Positions 1 through 8,009 of a DNA stretch of 55,596 nucleotides are shown here, piece by piece. The DNA comes from Acidobacteriota bacterium. Lineage in GTDB: Bacteria > Acidobacteriota > Terriglobia > Bryobacterales > Bryobacteraceae. Location: assembly GCA_003223115.1 (NCBI GenBank), contig QHXW01000483.1, forward strand, positions 1 to 55,596. Direction: 5' to 3'. Every line of letters begins with the position of its first letter. Within the stretch, counting starts at the first letter, position 1. The notes beneath the pieces are model-generated. The model was given only the letters and a program-made list of their open reading frames with translations. It ran no database searches and was not told where the DNA came from. Position numbers and translations under genes: made by a program.

Positions 1-450
1 TGGTGGAACAACACGATGGCCGTGGTCCCAGCCAGCAGCGACGATGCGCACCGGCCTTTGGGCAAGGAACACTCGCTGGCTGCTTCGTTGAGCTATGTGG
101 AGACCAGACAGGTCGGCAACGGCTATACGATTCAGGTGGATCGTCAAACTTGGGAGATCGCACGCGACGGCATTTGTGCGGGCTTGCGTGGAGCCGACGT
201 GCGAGTCGAGGTTCGGCTCGATGGCTCCATGGCGGTGCGTTTCCGCCAGTCCTACCTGGCGGTGAGCCAATGTCCACCACGTCCCCAAGTGCCCAGCCCC
301 AAAGAGACCGCAGGCCGTGCGCGGAAGCCTGCCGCGCCCCGCACCAAAAGCCGATGGATGGAGAACTTTCACCTGACCAGCCCGGAGAAAACCGCTCTGT
401 CCAAAATCGAGGCAACGCCTCAGGCCCGCGGAATAAAACCCATTCGGTAG
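1..450 (+). CDS. ISNCY-family transposase, C-terminal part (5' truncated by window edge)
   Basis: The frame is open from the first base, so the methionine at 16 is internal and not a start. The visible 149 residues carry the transposase C-terminus: a WWN motif just after the DDE catalytic core, a conserved 'DAHRPL' stretch, then a small beta-rich domain ('VETRQVGNGYTI', 'VRVEVRLDGSMAVRF') followed by a Pro/Lys/Arg-rich tail. This order is typical of the C-terminal region of ISNCY transposases with an rve-type integrase core. The catalytic residues lie upstream of the window, so activity cannot be judged. Confidence 0.75.
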   Translation, partial: WWNNTMAVVPASSDDAHRPLGKEHSLAASLSYVETRQVGNGYTIQVDRQTWEIARDGICAGLRGADVRVEVRLDGSMAVRFRQSYLAVSQCPPRPQVPSPKETAGRARKPAAPRTKSRWMENFHLTSPEKTALSKIEATPQARGIKPIR

Positions 451-542
451 GCCGGGCAACAACGGCCCGGCCAGCTTCGCGTTTCCTGTATTCAAAGCCT
501 CCGCTCTGGAGTCTCACCAAAGTAAGCTTGCCGCCAAAAGCA

Positions 543-597
543 AAACCCTCGGAGGGTAGCCCGGAGGGCCCGGTTGACCGAGGGTTTGCCGCCGTTT
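543..597. repeat. Inverted repeat inside the insertion-sequence end
   Basis: Ten bases at 543-552 (aaaccctcgg) pair perfectly with 588-597 (ccgagggttt), leaving a 35-base loop. The repeat lies between the transposase stop and the terminal direct repeats. It could act as a transcription terminator that isolates the element, but no T-run follows, so this is only a suggestion. Confidence 0.5.
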
Positions 598-706
598 ACT
601 TCGGAGCCAACTCCGTCGCATCGGCTTTGAATCTTCCCCGAGACCGCGACGTCCCGAAGAATCATCCATACTCTAACCCACACCTCTCAAACCGCCTCGC
701 AAAACC

Positions 707-748
707 GGACATTTCTACTTGGCAGAGAATAGGACATTTCTACTTGGC
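707..748 (+). repeat. Two 17-bp direct repeats at the insertion-sequence end
   Basis: The sequence ggacatttctacttggc occurs perfectly at 707-723 and 732-748, 25 bases apart. Spacing of about two helical turns and a position at the element end suggest paired transposase-binding sites. Confidence 0.75.
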
Positions 749-749
749 G

Positions 750-776
750 TTGACATCAATGCTGGGCGGATCTAAT
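750..776 (+). promoter_or_regulatory. Possible hybrid promoter formed at the insertion-sequence end
   Basis: TTGACA at 750-755 is a perfect -35 hexamer, followed after a 15-base spacer by TCTAAT at 771-776, five of six matches to the -10 consensus. It points into the tlpA-like gene, whose ATG lies 33 bases beyond. The spacer is 2 bases shorter than ideal. Sigma-70 preference in this organism is assumed. Confidence 0.4.
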
Positions 777-808
777 TGGCCGCCATACTCTGGAGCGAAA
801 TTCATCCT

Positions 809-1324
809 ATGAGGATCGCCGCCGTAGTGCTCATGTTGCTCTTTGTTAGTGTCGCGAGTGCCGCCTCCAAAGCGGATCTGAACGCGAAGAGTCTCGACGG
901 CCGAAAGGTTCGTCTAAAGGATCTTCGCGGTAAGCTCGTTGTCCTGAACTTCTGGGCGACCTGGTGTGGACCCTGCAGAGAAGAGTTGCCGATGCTGGTC
1001 AAGACCGCAGAAGCAAGCACGAACCCGGACTTGCTGTTCATTGCCGTTTCAGTGGATGACTCAAAGACCCAAGGTAAGGTCCGGGATTCCGTAAGACAGT
1101 TCGGCATTACGTTCCCGGTATGGATCGGCGCGAGCGGAGATGATCTCTACAAGCTTTCAAAAGGTGAAGCGGTTCCGGCGACGATCTTCATCGATCGCGA
1201 CGGAACCATTGAAGCCACGGTCTCGGGAGAGATTCGCGAGAACGAATTGAAAGAGCGAATTAATTGGATCACTGGCGACCGCAAGGGAACAAAACCGCAA
1301 GAGTTCATATCCCACGTCGACTAA
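809..1324 (+). CDS. TlpA-like secreted thioredoxin-fold protein
   Basis: A 171-residue thiol-disulfide exchange protein of the TlpA/ResA kind, expected to be exported and to act outside the cytoplasmic membrane in reducing or maturing disulfides. Residues 1-19 form a signal peptide ending in an Ala-rich cleavage site. The redox motif W-C-G-P-C is at Cys53 and Cys56, preceded by the typical LVVLNFWATW strand. The cis-proline region 'AVPATIFID' follows near residue 131. The start was set at 809 because the signal peptide begins there; the in-frame ATG at 776 would put a charged extension before it. It lies about 100 bases before an outer-membrane barrel gene and may share its transcript. The specific client protein is unknown. 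Confidence 0.85.
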   Translation: MRIAAVVLMLLFVSVASAASKADLNAKSLDGRKVRLKDLRGKLVVLNFWATWCGPCREELPMLVKTAEASTNPDLLFIAVSVDDSKTQGKVRDSVRQFGITFPVWIGASGDDLYKLSKGEAVPATIFIDRDGTIEATVSGEIRENELKERINWITGDRKGTKPQEFISHVD

Positions 1325-1428
1325 TTACTTTCAATTATTGATCAAGGGCCAGAGGCAAGCGTAGAATCGCCAATTCCCTGTTGAGAGCATTCCTGTTGGG
1401 GGGGTGCCTAAATGGAGGTGGTTTTGTG

Positions 1429-2571
1429 GTGAATCGTACGCGCATTCGTTACGTGTTGCTGGCTCTTGTCGTGGTGTTCCTGGTTCCTCGTGGGAACCTT
1501 TATGGACAAGGGTGTATCGTGGCCCGTTCCAGTTCCAGTATCGGCGGTCCGGAAACGGAAGGCGGCTATCTTTCTCCGGGAGAATTTGATTTTTCCATTG
1601 GATTGCGACACCAGTTCTCGTTCCGCCATTTCGTCGGGGATGTCGAACAGAAGCAGCGCATCCAACTGGGTAACCAGGTCATGAACAAGATCAACCTGCT
1701 CAATTTCAATCTCGACTACCAGATCAGCCACAGGTTCAGTGTCCAAATCGCCGCCCCGCTGCTTCTTGCCAGCCGGCGATCGAATAACTCCCCTTACACA
1801 ACGACAGCGCAAGGCGTGGGTGACGTCATCGTCTCGGCTCAGGGCTGGGTTTGGGATCCCAGGGAGAATTCGAAGGGTAATGTGGCGTTCGCCTTGGGCG
1901 CGATGCTTCCCTCAGGCCGCGACAATGTCATGAACACCGTTGACAAGCTGGACGGAAAGGGCCCCGTCAATGTGCTTGACGATTATTCCATCCAGCCGGG
2001 CTCCGGCGGATACGGCATGCTCTTTGGATGGCAGGCGTTCAAGAATTTCGGCAGCAGCGCGCAGGCCTACTTCAATGGCAGCTATATCGCGACGCCGCAG
2101 AACACGAATGGTGTGGTGCGTTCGACTACGGCCAAGCCGCTACTGCGGCAAGTGTCGATCTCCGATCAGTACCTTCTCGAAGCCGGTGTGGCGGCGCCGC
2201 TTCGTAAGGTTCGCGGGCTGTCGATCACGGCGGGGCCAAGGTGGGAAGGCGTTCCGGCGAAGGATCTGATCGGAGGTAACGACGGGTTCCGCAGGCCTGG
2301 ATACGCAGTGTCACTTGAGGCGGGATTCCAATACGCACATGGGCGGCAGCTCTTCACGGGAACTGTTGGAAAGGCGATCCTGCGCGATCGGACGCGCAGC
2401 TATCCTGACCGCGCCTACGGCGCGCACGGCGATGCCGCATTCGCCGACTACCTCTGGCTGGCCAGCTATTCGGTCCGGTTCGGCGGCCGGCAGCACGGGG
2501 CGCACCACGACATGCAGGACCCGGGCGCGAAGTCCGGATTGTCGAACGGCAGCGTACACGCAGCCAATTAA
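1429..2571 (+). CDS. Outer-membrane beta-barrel protein, function unknown
   Basis: A secreted protein of about 380 residues with an N-terminal signal segment (VLLALVVVFLVP, ending near YGQG) and a body of alternating hydrophobic/polar strands ('FDFSIGLRHQFSF', 'SVQIAAPLLL', 'AYFNGSYI', 'LEAGFQYA'), as in transporter-type barrels of the phenol-degradation/MetA-like group. The start is GTG at 1429 or 1426, chosen because GGAGG at 1414-1418 is well spaced; a TTG at 1381 is less likely. The C-terminal tail is His-rich (GRQHGAHHDMQD), which might bind metal. A decayed copy of the 3' end lies at 3745-3964. I do not recognise the substrate. Confidence 0.65.
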   Translation: MNRTRIRYVLLALVVVFLVPRGNLYGQGCIVARSSSSIGGPETEGGYLSPGEFDFSIGLRHQFSFRHFVGDVEQKQRIQLGNQVMNKINLLNFNLDYQISHRFSVQIAAPLLLASRRSNNSPYTTTAQGVGDVIVSAQGWVWDPRENSKGNVAFALGAMLPSGRDNVMNTVDKLDGKGPVNVLDDYSIQPGSGGYGMLFGWQAFKNFGSSAQAYFNGSYIATPQNTNGVVRSTTAKPLLRQVSISDQYLLEAGVAAPLRKVRGLSITAGPRWEGVPAKDLIGGNDGFRRPGYAVSLEAGFQYAHGRQLFTGTVGKAILRDRTRSYPDRAYGAHGDAAFADYLWLASYSVRFGGRQHGAHHDMQDPGAKSGLSNGSVHAAN

Positions 2572-2656
2572 ACGCTGAGGCAGCGCAACGACGGTGGATT
2601 TCTGGGAACCAGGTTGTTGAGTGCTCCTATGCCGCCCTCATTCGAGTCCGAAAGAT

Positions 2657-2835
2657 TTAGTCGAGTTCCGCCAGCGCTGCCTGCCACTGATCAGCCTCCT
2701 GCACCAGCCCGGCGAGATAGTCTCGCACAAGCTGATTGACCCGTAGTGTTGCGGGCAATAGCCACTTTCCACGCCGCGCGCCGCAAAGCATCGCCCAGCG
2801 ATAGCGTCAGATTCCCTTGCCACAGAACATGTGTA
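2657..2835 (-). pseudogene. Remnant of a CopG-like ribbon-helix-helix antitoxin
   Basis: Reading the minus strand gives 'NLTLSLGDALRRAAWKVAIARNTT' in one frame. A frameshift near 2744 leads to 'LRVNQLVRDYLAGLVQEADQ' in the next frame, ending in a stop at 2657-2659. Together these match the plan of small type II antitoxins: a beta-strand with alternating polar/hydrophobic residues, helix A, then the 'VNxLVRxYL' helix B. No intact PIN-type toxin follows at its 3' side, and no good start codon is left. The 391 bases between the barrel gene and the SDR gene hold nothing else I can support. Confidence 0.5.
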
Positions 2836-2962
2836 ACACGGAATAAGTGTGAATGCTATGGTTTGCACGGTCGTGCGAATGTATCCCACTTCGCCCTCCG
2901 CTGAGTTCGTGGCATCCCACGATTGAATCCTCTGGCCAAGTTTTGCGATCTATGTAAGTATT

Positions 2963-3700
2963 ATGGCGAATGCAAAAAAGATTGCTCTAATCACCGGCGC
3001 GAATAAGGGGCTGGGGTTCGAGATGGCGCGTCAACTGGGGCAGGCGGGCGTTACCGTGGTGCTGGCAGCGCGCGATCCTCAGAAGGGTGAGGCCGCGGCC
3101 GGGAAACTCCGCAGTCAAGGGTTGGATGTGCAGTTCCTCAAGCTCGACGTCACTGACAAGGCGGACCATGCGGCGGCATCGGCGTTTCTGGAAAAGAAGT
3201 TCGGACGGCTGGATATTCTGATCAATAACGCGGGCATTGCAGCCGAGGCTTTCGGCAGCGGGAAGGTGAGTACGACCACCGAGGATACGATTCACCGGAC
3301 GTTTGAAACGAATTTCTTTGCGCCGGTGGCGCTGACGAAGGCGCTGCTACCGCTGCTCAAGAAGAGCGATGCGGGGCGAATTGTGAATATGTCGAGCATT
3401 CTGGGGTCGCAAACACTGCATGCGGACGCGAAGAGCCAAATCTACGATTTCAAGTCGCTTTCGTATGACGCTTCGAAAGCGGCGCTGAACTCATTCACGA
3501 TACACCTGGCGCACGAGTTGAAAGGTACCAAAATCAAGGTGAATTCGGCGCATCCGGGTTGGGTGAAGACGGATATGGGCACGGATGCCGCGCCCATGGA
3601 GATTCCTGAAGGCGGGAAGACGGGCGTAGAACTGGCGCTGTTGGGCGAGAACGGGCCGACCGGCGGGTTCTTTCATTTGGGCAAGACGCTGCCCTGGTAA
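2963..3700 (+). CDS. SDR-family NAD(P)-dependent oxidoreductase
   Basis: A 245-residue classical short-chain dehydrogenase, expected to be cytosolic and to oxidise or reduce a carbonyl/alcohol with NAD(P). The Rossmann motif TGANKGLG is at residues 11-18, NNAG at 88-91, a catalytic Ser at 144/145 (NMSSILGS), and the Y-x-x-x-K pair at Tyr168 and Lys172. An arginine at residue 37 (AARD) after the second strand hints at NADP preference. The length fits the family. The closest broad type is the carbonyl-reductase-like SDRs with a 'GANKGLG' loop. The substrate cannot be told. It stands alone, between an antitoxin remnant and a barrel-gene remnant. Confidence 0.88.
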   Translation: MANAKKIALITGANKGLGFEMARQLGQAGVTVVLAARDPQKGEAAAGKLRSQGLDVQFLKLDVTDKADHAAASAFLEKKFGRLDILINNAGIAAEAFGSGKVSTTTEDTIHRTFETNFFAPVALTKALLPLLKKSDAGRIVNMSSILGSQTLHADAKSQIYDFKSLSYDASKAALNSFTIHLAHELKGTKIKVNSAHPGWVKTDMGTDAAPMEIPEGGKTGVELALLGENGPTGGFFHLGKTLPW

Positions 3701-3744
3701 AACAGGCGGCATGAGTGGCGCGCGCGAGCGCCTTCGTTCAAGCC

Positions 3745-3964
3745 GGCGAACAGAAGGAGCGGTCCCAGTCCTCCCTATGGCACACATGGCGACTCCGCAT
3801 TCGCCGACTACCTTTGCTGGCTTGGCTAGCTATTCGGTCCGGTTCCGCAGCCGGCAGCACGGGGCGCACCACGACATGCAGGACGCGGGCACAAAGTCCG
3901 GGGAGGCAAATGCCAGGCGCGCACGGCAGCTACCAATTAAAACGCTGAGGTGGCGCAACGGCGC
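3745..3964 (+). pseudogene. Decayed duplicate of the 3' end of the barrel gene at 1429-2571
   Basis: This stretch repeats the last part and the 3' flank of the upstream barrel gene. Stretches of 18 and 35 bases are identical, and the match continues past the original stop codon into 'aacgctgagg..gcgcaacg'. The translation 'YGTHGDSAFADYL' mirrors 'YGAHGDAAFADYL'. A 4-base length difference after this point shifts the frame and brings in a TAG. No 5' part of the gene is present, so this is a dead fragment. Confidence 0.8.
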
Positions 3965-3999
3965 TGTTTGTCAGCGCAAAATCGGGTGCACTCCACTCC

Positions 4000-4626
4000 T
4001 TAATGACAGCCCATGCACCGGAACGTCCGCCCGTGGCAAACCGCGCAGCCCGCTTTATCGAATTTGGCATCCGGCCGGGTGTGTGATTCGAGAAAATCCC
4101 GAGGGTGATCGGCAGGCCTCAATTTCGCGTTCGCCGCGTGGCAATACTCGCAACTGAAGGGTAGATCGATCTTGTTGTGGCACACCAGACAGTCCGCCAT
4201 CTGCGGCATATTCGCGTGGCTGACGGCCTCGGAGGCCTCAATACCTCGATGGCAGGCAAGACAGGGATTGGTGGTGTTCAGATGCTTCCGGATTTCATCG
4301 AAACGCGAAAGGTATTGGCCGCGATCGATGGCTCTGGCAATGATCGGCGCGACGTTTCCGAGCTTCAGATGTTTTTCGTGGCTGAAGTGAGCGACCAGCG
4401 TCTTAGGCGCCGCCGGGATTGGAACATCCTGGTGGCACGGCTTGCAGGCCGACGCCGCCGGGAGATTATCGTCGTCCACCCGAGTGCTGTGTTCCACCCC
4501 CGTGTGGCACTGGGTGCATGCGAGTTTGAGCTCGAGGTGCAGCCGATGAGAGAACGGACGCGGTTGCGCTCCTGCCAGGCAGGCCAGCAACACTGCACAG
4601 GCAGGAATGCCGATTCCACGCACCAC
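4000..4626 (-). CDS. Heptaheme c-type cytochrome
   Basis: About 208 residues from a GTG start at 4626, 27 bases after the stop of the upstream PQQ dehydrogenase. A signal segment (GIPACAVLLACLAGAQ) is followed by seven C-x-x-C-H haem-binding motifs: CTQCH, CKPCH, CLACH, CLVCH, CEYCH, CAVCH and CMGCH. The last one forms the very C-terminus. Extra histidines ('FSHRLHL', 'FSHEKHLKL') could be distal haem ligands, as in class III/cytochrome c7-type multihaem proteins. About 28 residues per haem fits such electron-wire proteins. It probably takes electrons from the dehydrogenase encoded just upstream in the same operon, in the periplasm. The start is uncertain because no strong ribosome site is visible. 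Confidence 0.8.
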   Translation of the reverse strand: MVRGIGIPACAVLLACLAGAQPRPFSHRLHLELKLACTQCHTGVEHSTRVDDDNLPAASACKPCHQDVPIPAAPKTLVAHFSHEKHLKLGNVAPIIARAIDRGQYLSRFDEIRKHLNTTNPCLACHRGIEASEAVSHANMPQMADCLVCHNKIDLPFSCEYCHAANAKLRPADHPRDFLESHTRPDAKFDKAGCAVCHGRTFRCMGCH

Positions 4627-4655
4627 TAAGGCGTGAGCGCCTACTCCATGCGGCC

Positions 4656-5849
4656 TCAACGTCCCTTGTAGCTGATGCGCCAGATTTTCTTGCCGCCGTC
4701 GTCGGAAACCAGCAGGCTGCCATCCGGCAATTGAAGGAGTGCTACCGGCCGGCCCCAAACCTCCCGTTTTTCGGGTGAAAGCATCCAACCTGTCAGGAAT
4801 TCTCGCAGCTGCTCGGCGGCCGGTTTGGTGTTCTTGAACGGCAGAAACGCGATGGATTGGCCCACGCGCTTCGACCGGTTCCAGGAGCCGTGGAAGGCCA
4901 GAAATGCGCCGCCGCGATATTCCGCGGGAAACTGCTTGCCCGTGTAGAAAACGAAATCCAGCACGGCCACGTGCGCGGGCAAAATCACGTCGGGCACAAT
5001 GGTCTTCGCCACCAAGTCCGGCTTCTCGCCCTTACGCCGCGGATCTTCGTTAGGCCCGATGTACGCAAACGGCCACCCGTAGAAACCGCCCTGCTGGATG
5101 TGAGTGAAGTAATCCGGAACCAGGTCGTCGCCTAACAAATCGCGTTCCTGCACCGCCGCCCACAGCGTGTTGGTGCCGGGATACCAGTGCAGCCCGATGG
5201 GATTGCGCGTGCCCGAAGCATTGGTCTCGTGGCCGCTGCCATCGGGATTGTAACGGTTGATCGCGGCGCGCCGCGGGTCTTCGCCCGCTGAAACATTCGA
5301 TCGCGAACCCAACCCCACGTACAATTTCTCGCCTTTGCTGTCGAACAGCAGCGAGCGCGTCCAGTGCCCTCCGCCCAGGCCCGCGAGCGAGACTACCTCT
5401 TCGCCCTTGCCCACGCTCATGTTCTTGGTGTCGTACTTGTAGCGTTTGACGGAGGTCTCTTCGCCGATGTAGAGGTATCCTTTCCAGAATGCAAGGCCGT
5501 AAGGACGTTCCAGACCGCCGGTCAGTTTCTTGCGCTCGGCCGGCTTGAAATTTTTCTTCGCGTCCACCAGCGCGTAAACGCCGCCGTTCTTGGTGCTATC
5601 TGACACCAGGATCTCGCCGCTTGGCCCGAGAGCCATGAAGCGCGGCTGCTCGAATCCATCGGCGTAAATGTCGACTTGAAATCCTTCGGGTAACTTGAGT
5701 TCCGCGCCCGAGGGCTGCTCCACCACGTGCGGGCCGTTGTCGGCCGATGGCGTGGCATACGGTGGTGGAAGTTTGACACTCTTCGAATCCCAGGCAAGCG
5801 CGGCTGCAAAGCAGGCCAGAATGACGAGCAAGATGGCTTTCCGATACAT
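4656..5849 (-). CDS. Secreted PQQ-dependent sugar (sorbosone-type) dehydrogenase
   Basis: A 397-residue protein with an N-terminal signal segment (MYRKAILLVILACFAAALAW) and a six-bladed beta-propeller of the glucose/sorbosone dehydrogenase family. Family landmarks are 'LPEGFQVDIYADGFEQPRF' at the start of blade 1, 'PYGLAF', 'GGGHWTRSLLFDSKGEKLYVGLGS' holding the likely catalytic His-x-x-Arg region, 'RNPIGLHWYP', and 'LLQLPDGSLLVSDDGG' near the end. It should oxidise an aldose or sugar aldehyde in the periplasm and pass electrons on. The next gene is a heptaheme cytochrome, a likely acceptor. The start may be ATG 5849 or 5855. It is divergent from the dipeptidase gene with under 50 bases between the starts. 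Confidence 0.8.
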   Translation of the reverse strand: MYRKAILLVILACFAAALAWDSKSVKLPPPYATPSADNGPHVVEQPSGAELKLPEGFQVDIYADGFEQPRFMALGPSGEILVSDSTKNGGVYALVDAKKNFKPAERKKLTGGLERPYGLAFWKGYLYIGEETSVKRYKYDTKNMSVGKGEEVVSLAGLGGGHWTRSLLFDSKGEKLYVGLGSRSNVSAGEDPRRAAINRYNPDGSGHETNASGTRNPIGLHWYPGTNTLWAAVQERDLLGDDLVPDYFTHIQQGGFYGWPFAYIGPNEDPRRKGEKPDLVAKTIVPDVILPAHVAVLDFVFYTGKQFPAEYRGGAFLAFHGSWNRSKRVGQSIAFLPFKNTKPAAEQLREFLTGWMLSPEKREVWGRPVALLQLPDGSLLVSDDGGKKIWRISYKGR

Positions 5850-5895
5850 AAACATTAGTGTAAGGGAAACGAGGCGTTCTATCATATGGAGCATT

Positions 5896-7071
5896 GTGAC
5901 CAAGCCAACGTGTGTCGCCCTCTTAGCATTTGTATTCACCGTTTCCGGCTGCGCTGCCGAAGACCTGATGACTCGCGCGCGGCGCATCCAGTCCGAAGTC
6001 ATCGGCGTCGATAGCCACATCGACACCTTGCAGCGCGTGTTGATGGAGAAAGCCGATATCGGCAAACGTCTGTCTGATGGCGAGGTGGACCTGCCGCGTC
6101 TGCGCGAAGGCGGCATGCACGCGCCGTTCTTCGCCCTCTGGGTGCCGACTTTCTATAAAGGCGCCGAAGCCATACGGCGCATGCTTGATTTGCGTGACGC
6201 CGTGCAAAGCGTGTTTGATCGCTATCCCGGCGAGATTGAACTGGCCACTAGCGCCGCGGATGTGGAGCGCATCGTGCGGTCGCACAAGATCGCGGCCATT
6301 CTTACCCTCGAAAGCGGCCATGAGATCAATGACGACCTGGCGGTGCTGCGCATGTTTCAACGAATGGGCATCCGCTCCATGACTCTCACGCATTTCCGCA
6401 ACAACAACTGGGCCGATTCATCCACCGACAAGCCCCAGCACAATGGCCTCACCGAATTCGGCAAAGACGTGGTGCGCGAAATGAATCGCATCGGCATGAT
6501 TGTGGATATTTCGCACGTCTCGGACAAAACGTTTTACGATACGCTCGCCGTCACCACCAAGCCGGTGATCGCGTCGCATTCCTCCTGCCGCGCGCTCTCG
6601 AGCCTCCCCCGCAACATGACGGACGATATGATGCGGGCGCTCGGGCACAATGGCGGCGTAGTGGGCATCAACTTTGGCGGCGGCTTCCTGAACCAGCAGC
6701 AGGCCGAGAAAGAGCTGGCCAACATCAACCAGATTGGCTCGGCCGAGCCGAACCTCACGGGTAAGGCGCTCGACGATTACACCGCGGCTATGTGGGCCAA
6801 GAACGACTGGCGCCATCCCAAACCGACGGTTGCGACCCTCGATGACGTGATCGCTCATATAGATCACGTCGTGAAGGTGGCCGGGATCGACCACGTTGGT
6901 ATCGGCAGCGATTTCGACGGCATCTCCGACGTGCCACGGGGACTCGAAGATGAATCCAAAATGCCGGCGCTCACAGCGGCGCTGCTCCAACGCGGCTATA
7001 GCGAAGCGGGCATTAAGAGGATCATGGGCGGAAATTTTCTCCGCGTCATTCGGGAGGTAATCGGGAAATGA
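5896..7071 (+). CDS. Membrane dipeptidase, peptidase family M19, likely lipoprotein
   Basis: A 391-residue zinc-dependent dipeptidase (renal-dipeptidase type). The GTG at 5896 is preceded by GGAG at 5888-5891. The first 21 residues form a lipoprotein signal with the lipobox V-S-G-C. Zinc-site features follow in order: 'DSHIDTL' (His-x-Asp), 'LESGHE' (bridging Glu region), 'IASHSSCRAL' (His), and 'HVGIGSDFDG' (Asp near the C-terminus). Length and order match the family. The product should hydrolyse dipeptides outside the cytoplasm. The next gene starts within its stop (ATGA overlap), so the two are translationally coupled. Confidence 0.88.
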   Translation: MTKPTCVALLAFVFTVSGCAAEDLMTRARRIQSEVIGVDSHIDTLQRVLMEKADIGKRLSDGEVDLPRLREGGMHAPFFALWVPTFYKGAEAIRRMLDLRDAVQSVFDRYPGEIELATSAADVERIVRSHKIAAILTLESGHEINDDLAVLRMFQRMGIRSMTLTHFRNNNWADSSTDKPQHNGLTEFGKDVVREMNRIGMIVDISHVSDKTFYDTLAVTTKPVIASHSSCRALSSLPRNMTDDMMRALGHNGGVVGINFGGGFLNQQQAEKELANINQIGSAEPNLTGKALDDYTAAMWAKNDWRHPKPTVATLDDVIAHIDHVVKVAGIDHVGIGSDFDGISDVPRGLEDESKMPALTAALLQRGYSEAGIKRIMGGNFLRVIREVIGK

Positions 7072-7949
7072 GATTCGCTGTGCCGGCAATAGCCGCCATC
7101 CTCTTCGCCTGGGCGGCAGCGGGCCAGGATCGTCATGTCGATCCCACCTGGCTGCACCGGTACGTGCCGCAGATCGAAGAGAAGGCGTCAGACGTCACAA
7201 CACCCACCTGTCATTACAAGCCAATTTTTGGTGATGGCGATGCGCAATCGCGTGTGCCGCGCGGCATCTCAAGGTTCGGCGAGATCACGGAGGACCCTGG
7301 TGGAACGTGTCAGCCGGTGAGCTATGCCGCTGAAGAGCAGGTGTATGTCGCTCTCGAGGGTGCCGGTAACATCGACTACTCCGGCACGCGCGTTCCCCTA
7401 CGTGAGAACGACTTCGTGTATCTGCCGCCAGGCATTCGCCAGTTCCTGGCAGCCGCGCCGGGCTCGCGCACTCGCGTGGTGGTGATGGGCTTCAAGATTC
7501 CCGCCGGCATGCACGGGGTGCCTCCCAGGGTGCCTCCCCCTAAGCCTCTGGTTGCCAACATGGACGACGTGAAATGGCAAACTGTCTCCGGCCATCCCGA
7601 TTCTGTGCTGTACCAGCTCTTGATGGGCGATACGAAAAGCACGAGGGACAAAATCGCGGCCGGGCGGGTGCTCACCAGTCTCTTTGTGATGCAGTTCGAG
7701 CCCGGAGGCACCAACTTTCCACACCACCACGAGCAGGAGGAAGAAATTTATGTAGTGCTCGATGGTGATGGTGACATGGTGGCCGGTTGTGGCATGGACG
7801 GCGTTGAGGGCCGTCATCCGGCGCGCGCCGGAGACGCGTATTTCTTTCGATTGAACACTACCGTGGGTTTCTACAGCTCCAAGGATTCTGGCCACAAGAC
7901 GCGCATCCTCGCGGTGCGTTCGCTCTATCCGTTCAGCAAGAATCCGTAG
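7068..7949 (+). CDS. Secreted bicupin protein
   Basis: 293 residues: a signal peptide (to about residue 19, AAGQ) followed by two cupin barrels. The N-terminal cupin shows 'AEEQVYVALEGAG' and 'ENDFVYLPPGIRQF'. The C-terminal cupin shows the metal motif 'FPHHHEQEEEIYVVLDG', with several His and Glu ligands, and 'AGDAYFFRLNTTVGFY'. The layout resembles (S)-ureidoglycine aminohydrolase-like bicupins, but the export signal argues for another role. Only the second cupin keeps a full metal site, so catalysis probably sits there. It overlaps the dipeptidase stop by 4 bases, suggesting a shared task in handling peptide or amino-acid derivatives outside the cell. The substrate is not known. Confidence 0.75.
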   Translation: MRFAVPAIAAILFAWAAAGQDRHVDPTWLHRYVPQIEEKASDVTTPTCHYKPIFGDGDAQSRVPRGISRFGEITEDPGGTCQPVSYAAEEQVYVALEGAGNIDYSGTRVPLRENDFVYLPPGIRQFLAAAPGSRTRVVVMGFKIPAGMHGVPPRVPPPKPLVANMDDVKWQTVSGHPDSVLYQLLMGDTKSTRDKIAAGRVLTSLFVMQFEPGGTNFPHHHEQEEEIYVVLDGDGDMVAGCGMDGVEGRHPARAGDAYFFRLNTTVGFYSSKDSGHKTRILAVRSLYPFSKNP

Positions 7950-8009
7950 CGTGGAGTCGCAGGCCAAGCCCGCGCCACTCCTATCTCTTCGATACCATGG
8001 TAGTTTCCC

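Larger units (their letters stand above)
1..755 (+). mobile_element. Right part of an ISNCY-like insertion sequence
   Basis: The window opens inside a transposase gene and then crosses about 300 non-coding bases to a pair of 17-bp direct repeats (707-723 and 732-748), the sort of repeated transposase-binding site found at the ends of insertion sequences. The left end lies outside the window. The outer boundary is inferred to be near 750-755, since no target-site duplication can be checked. Its end lies about 55 bases before the tlpA-like gene. Confidence 0.7.
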
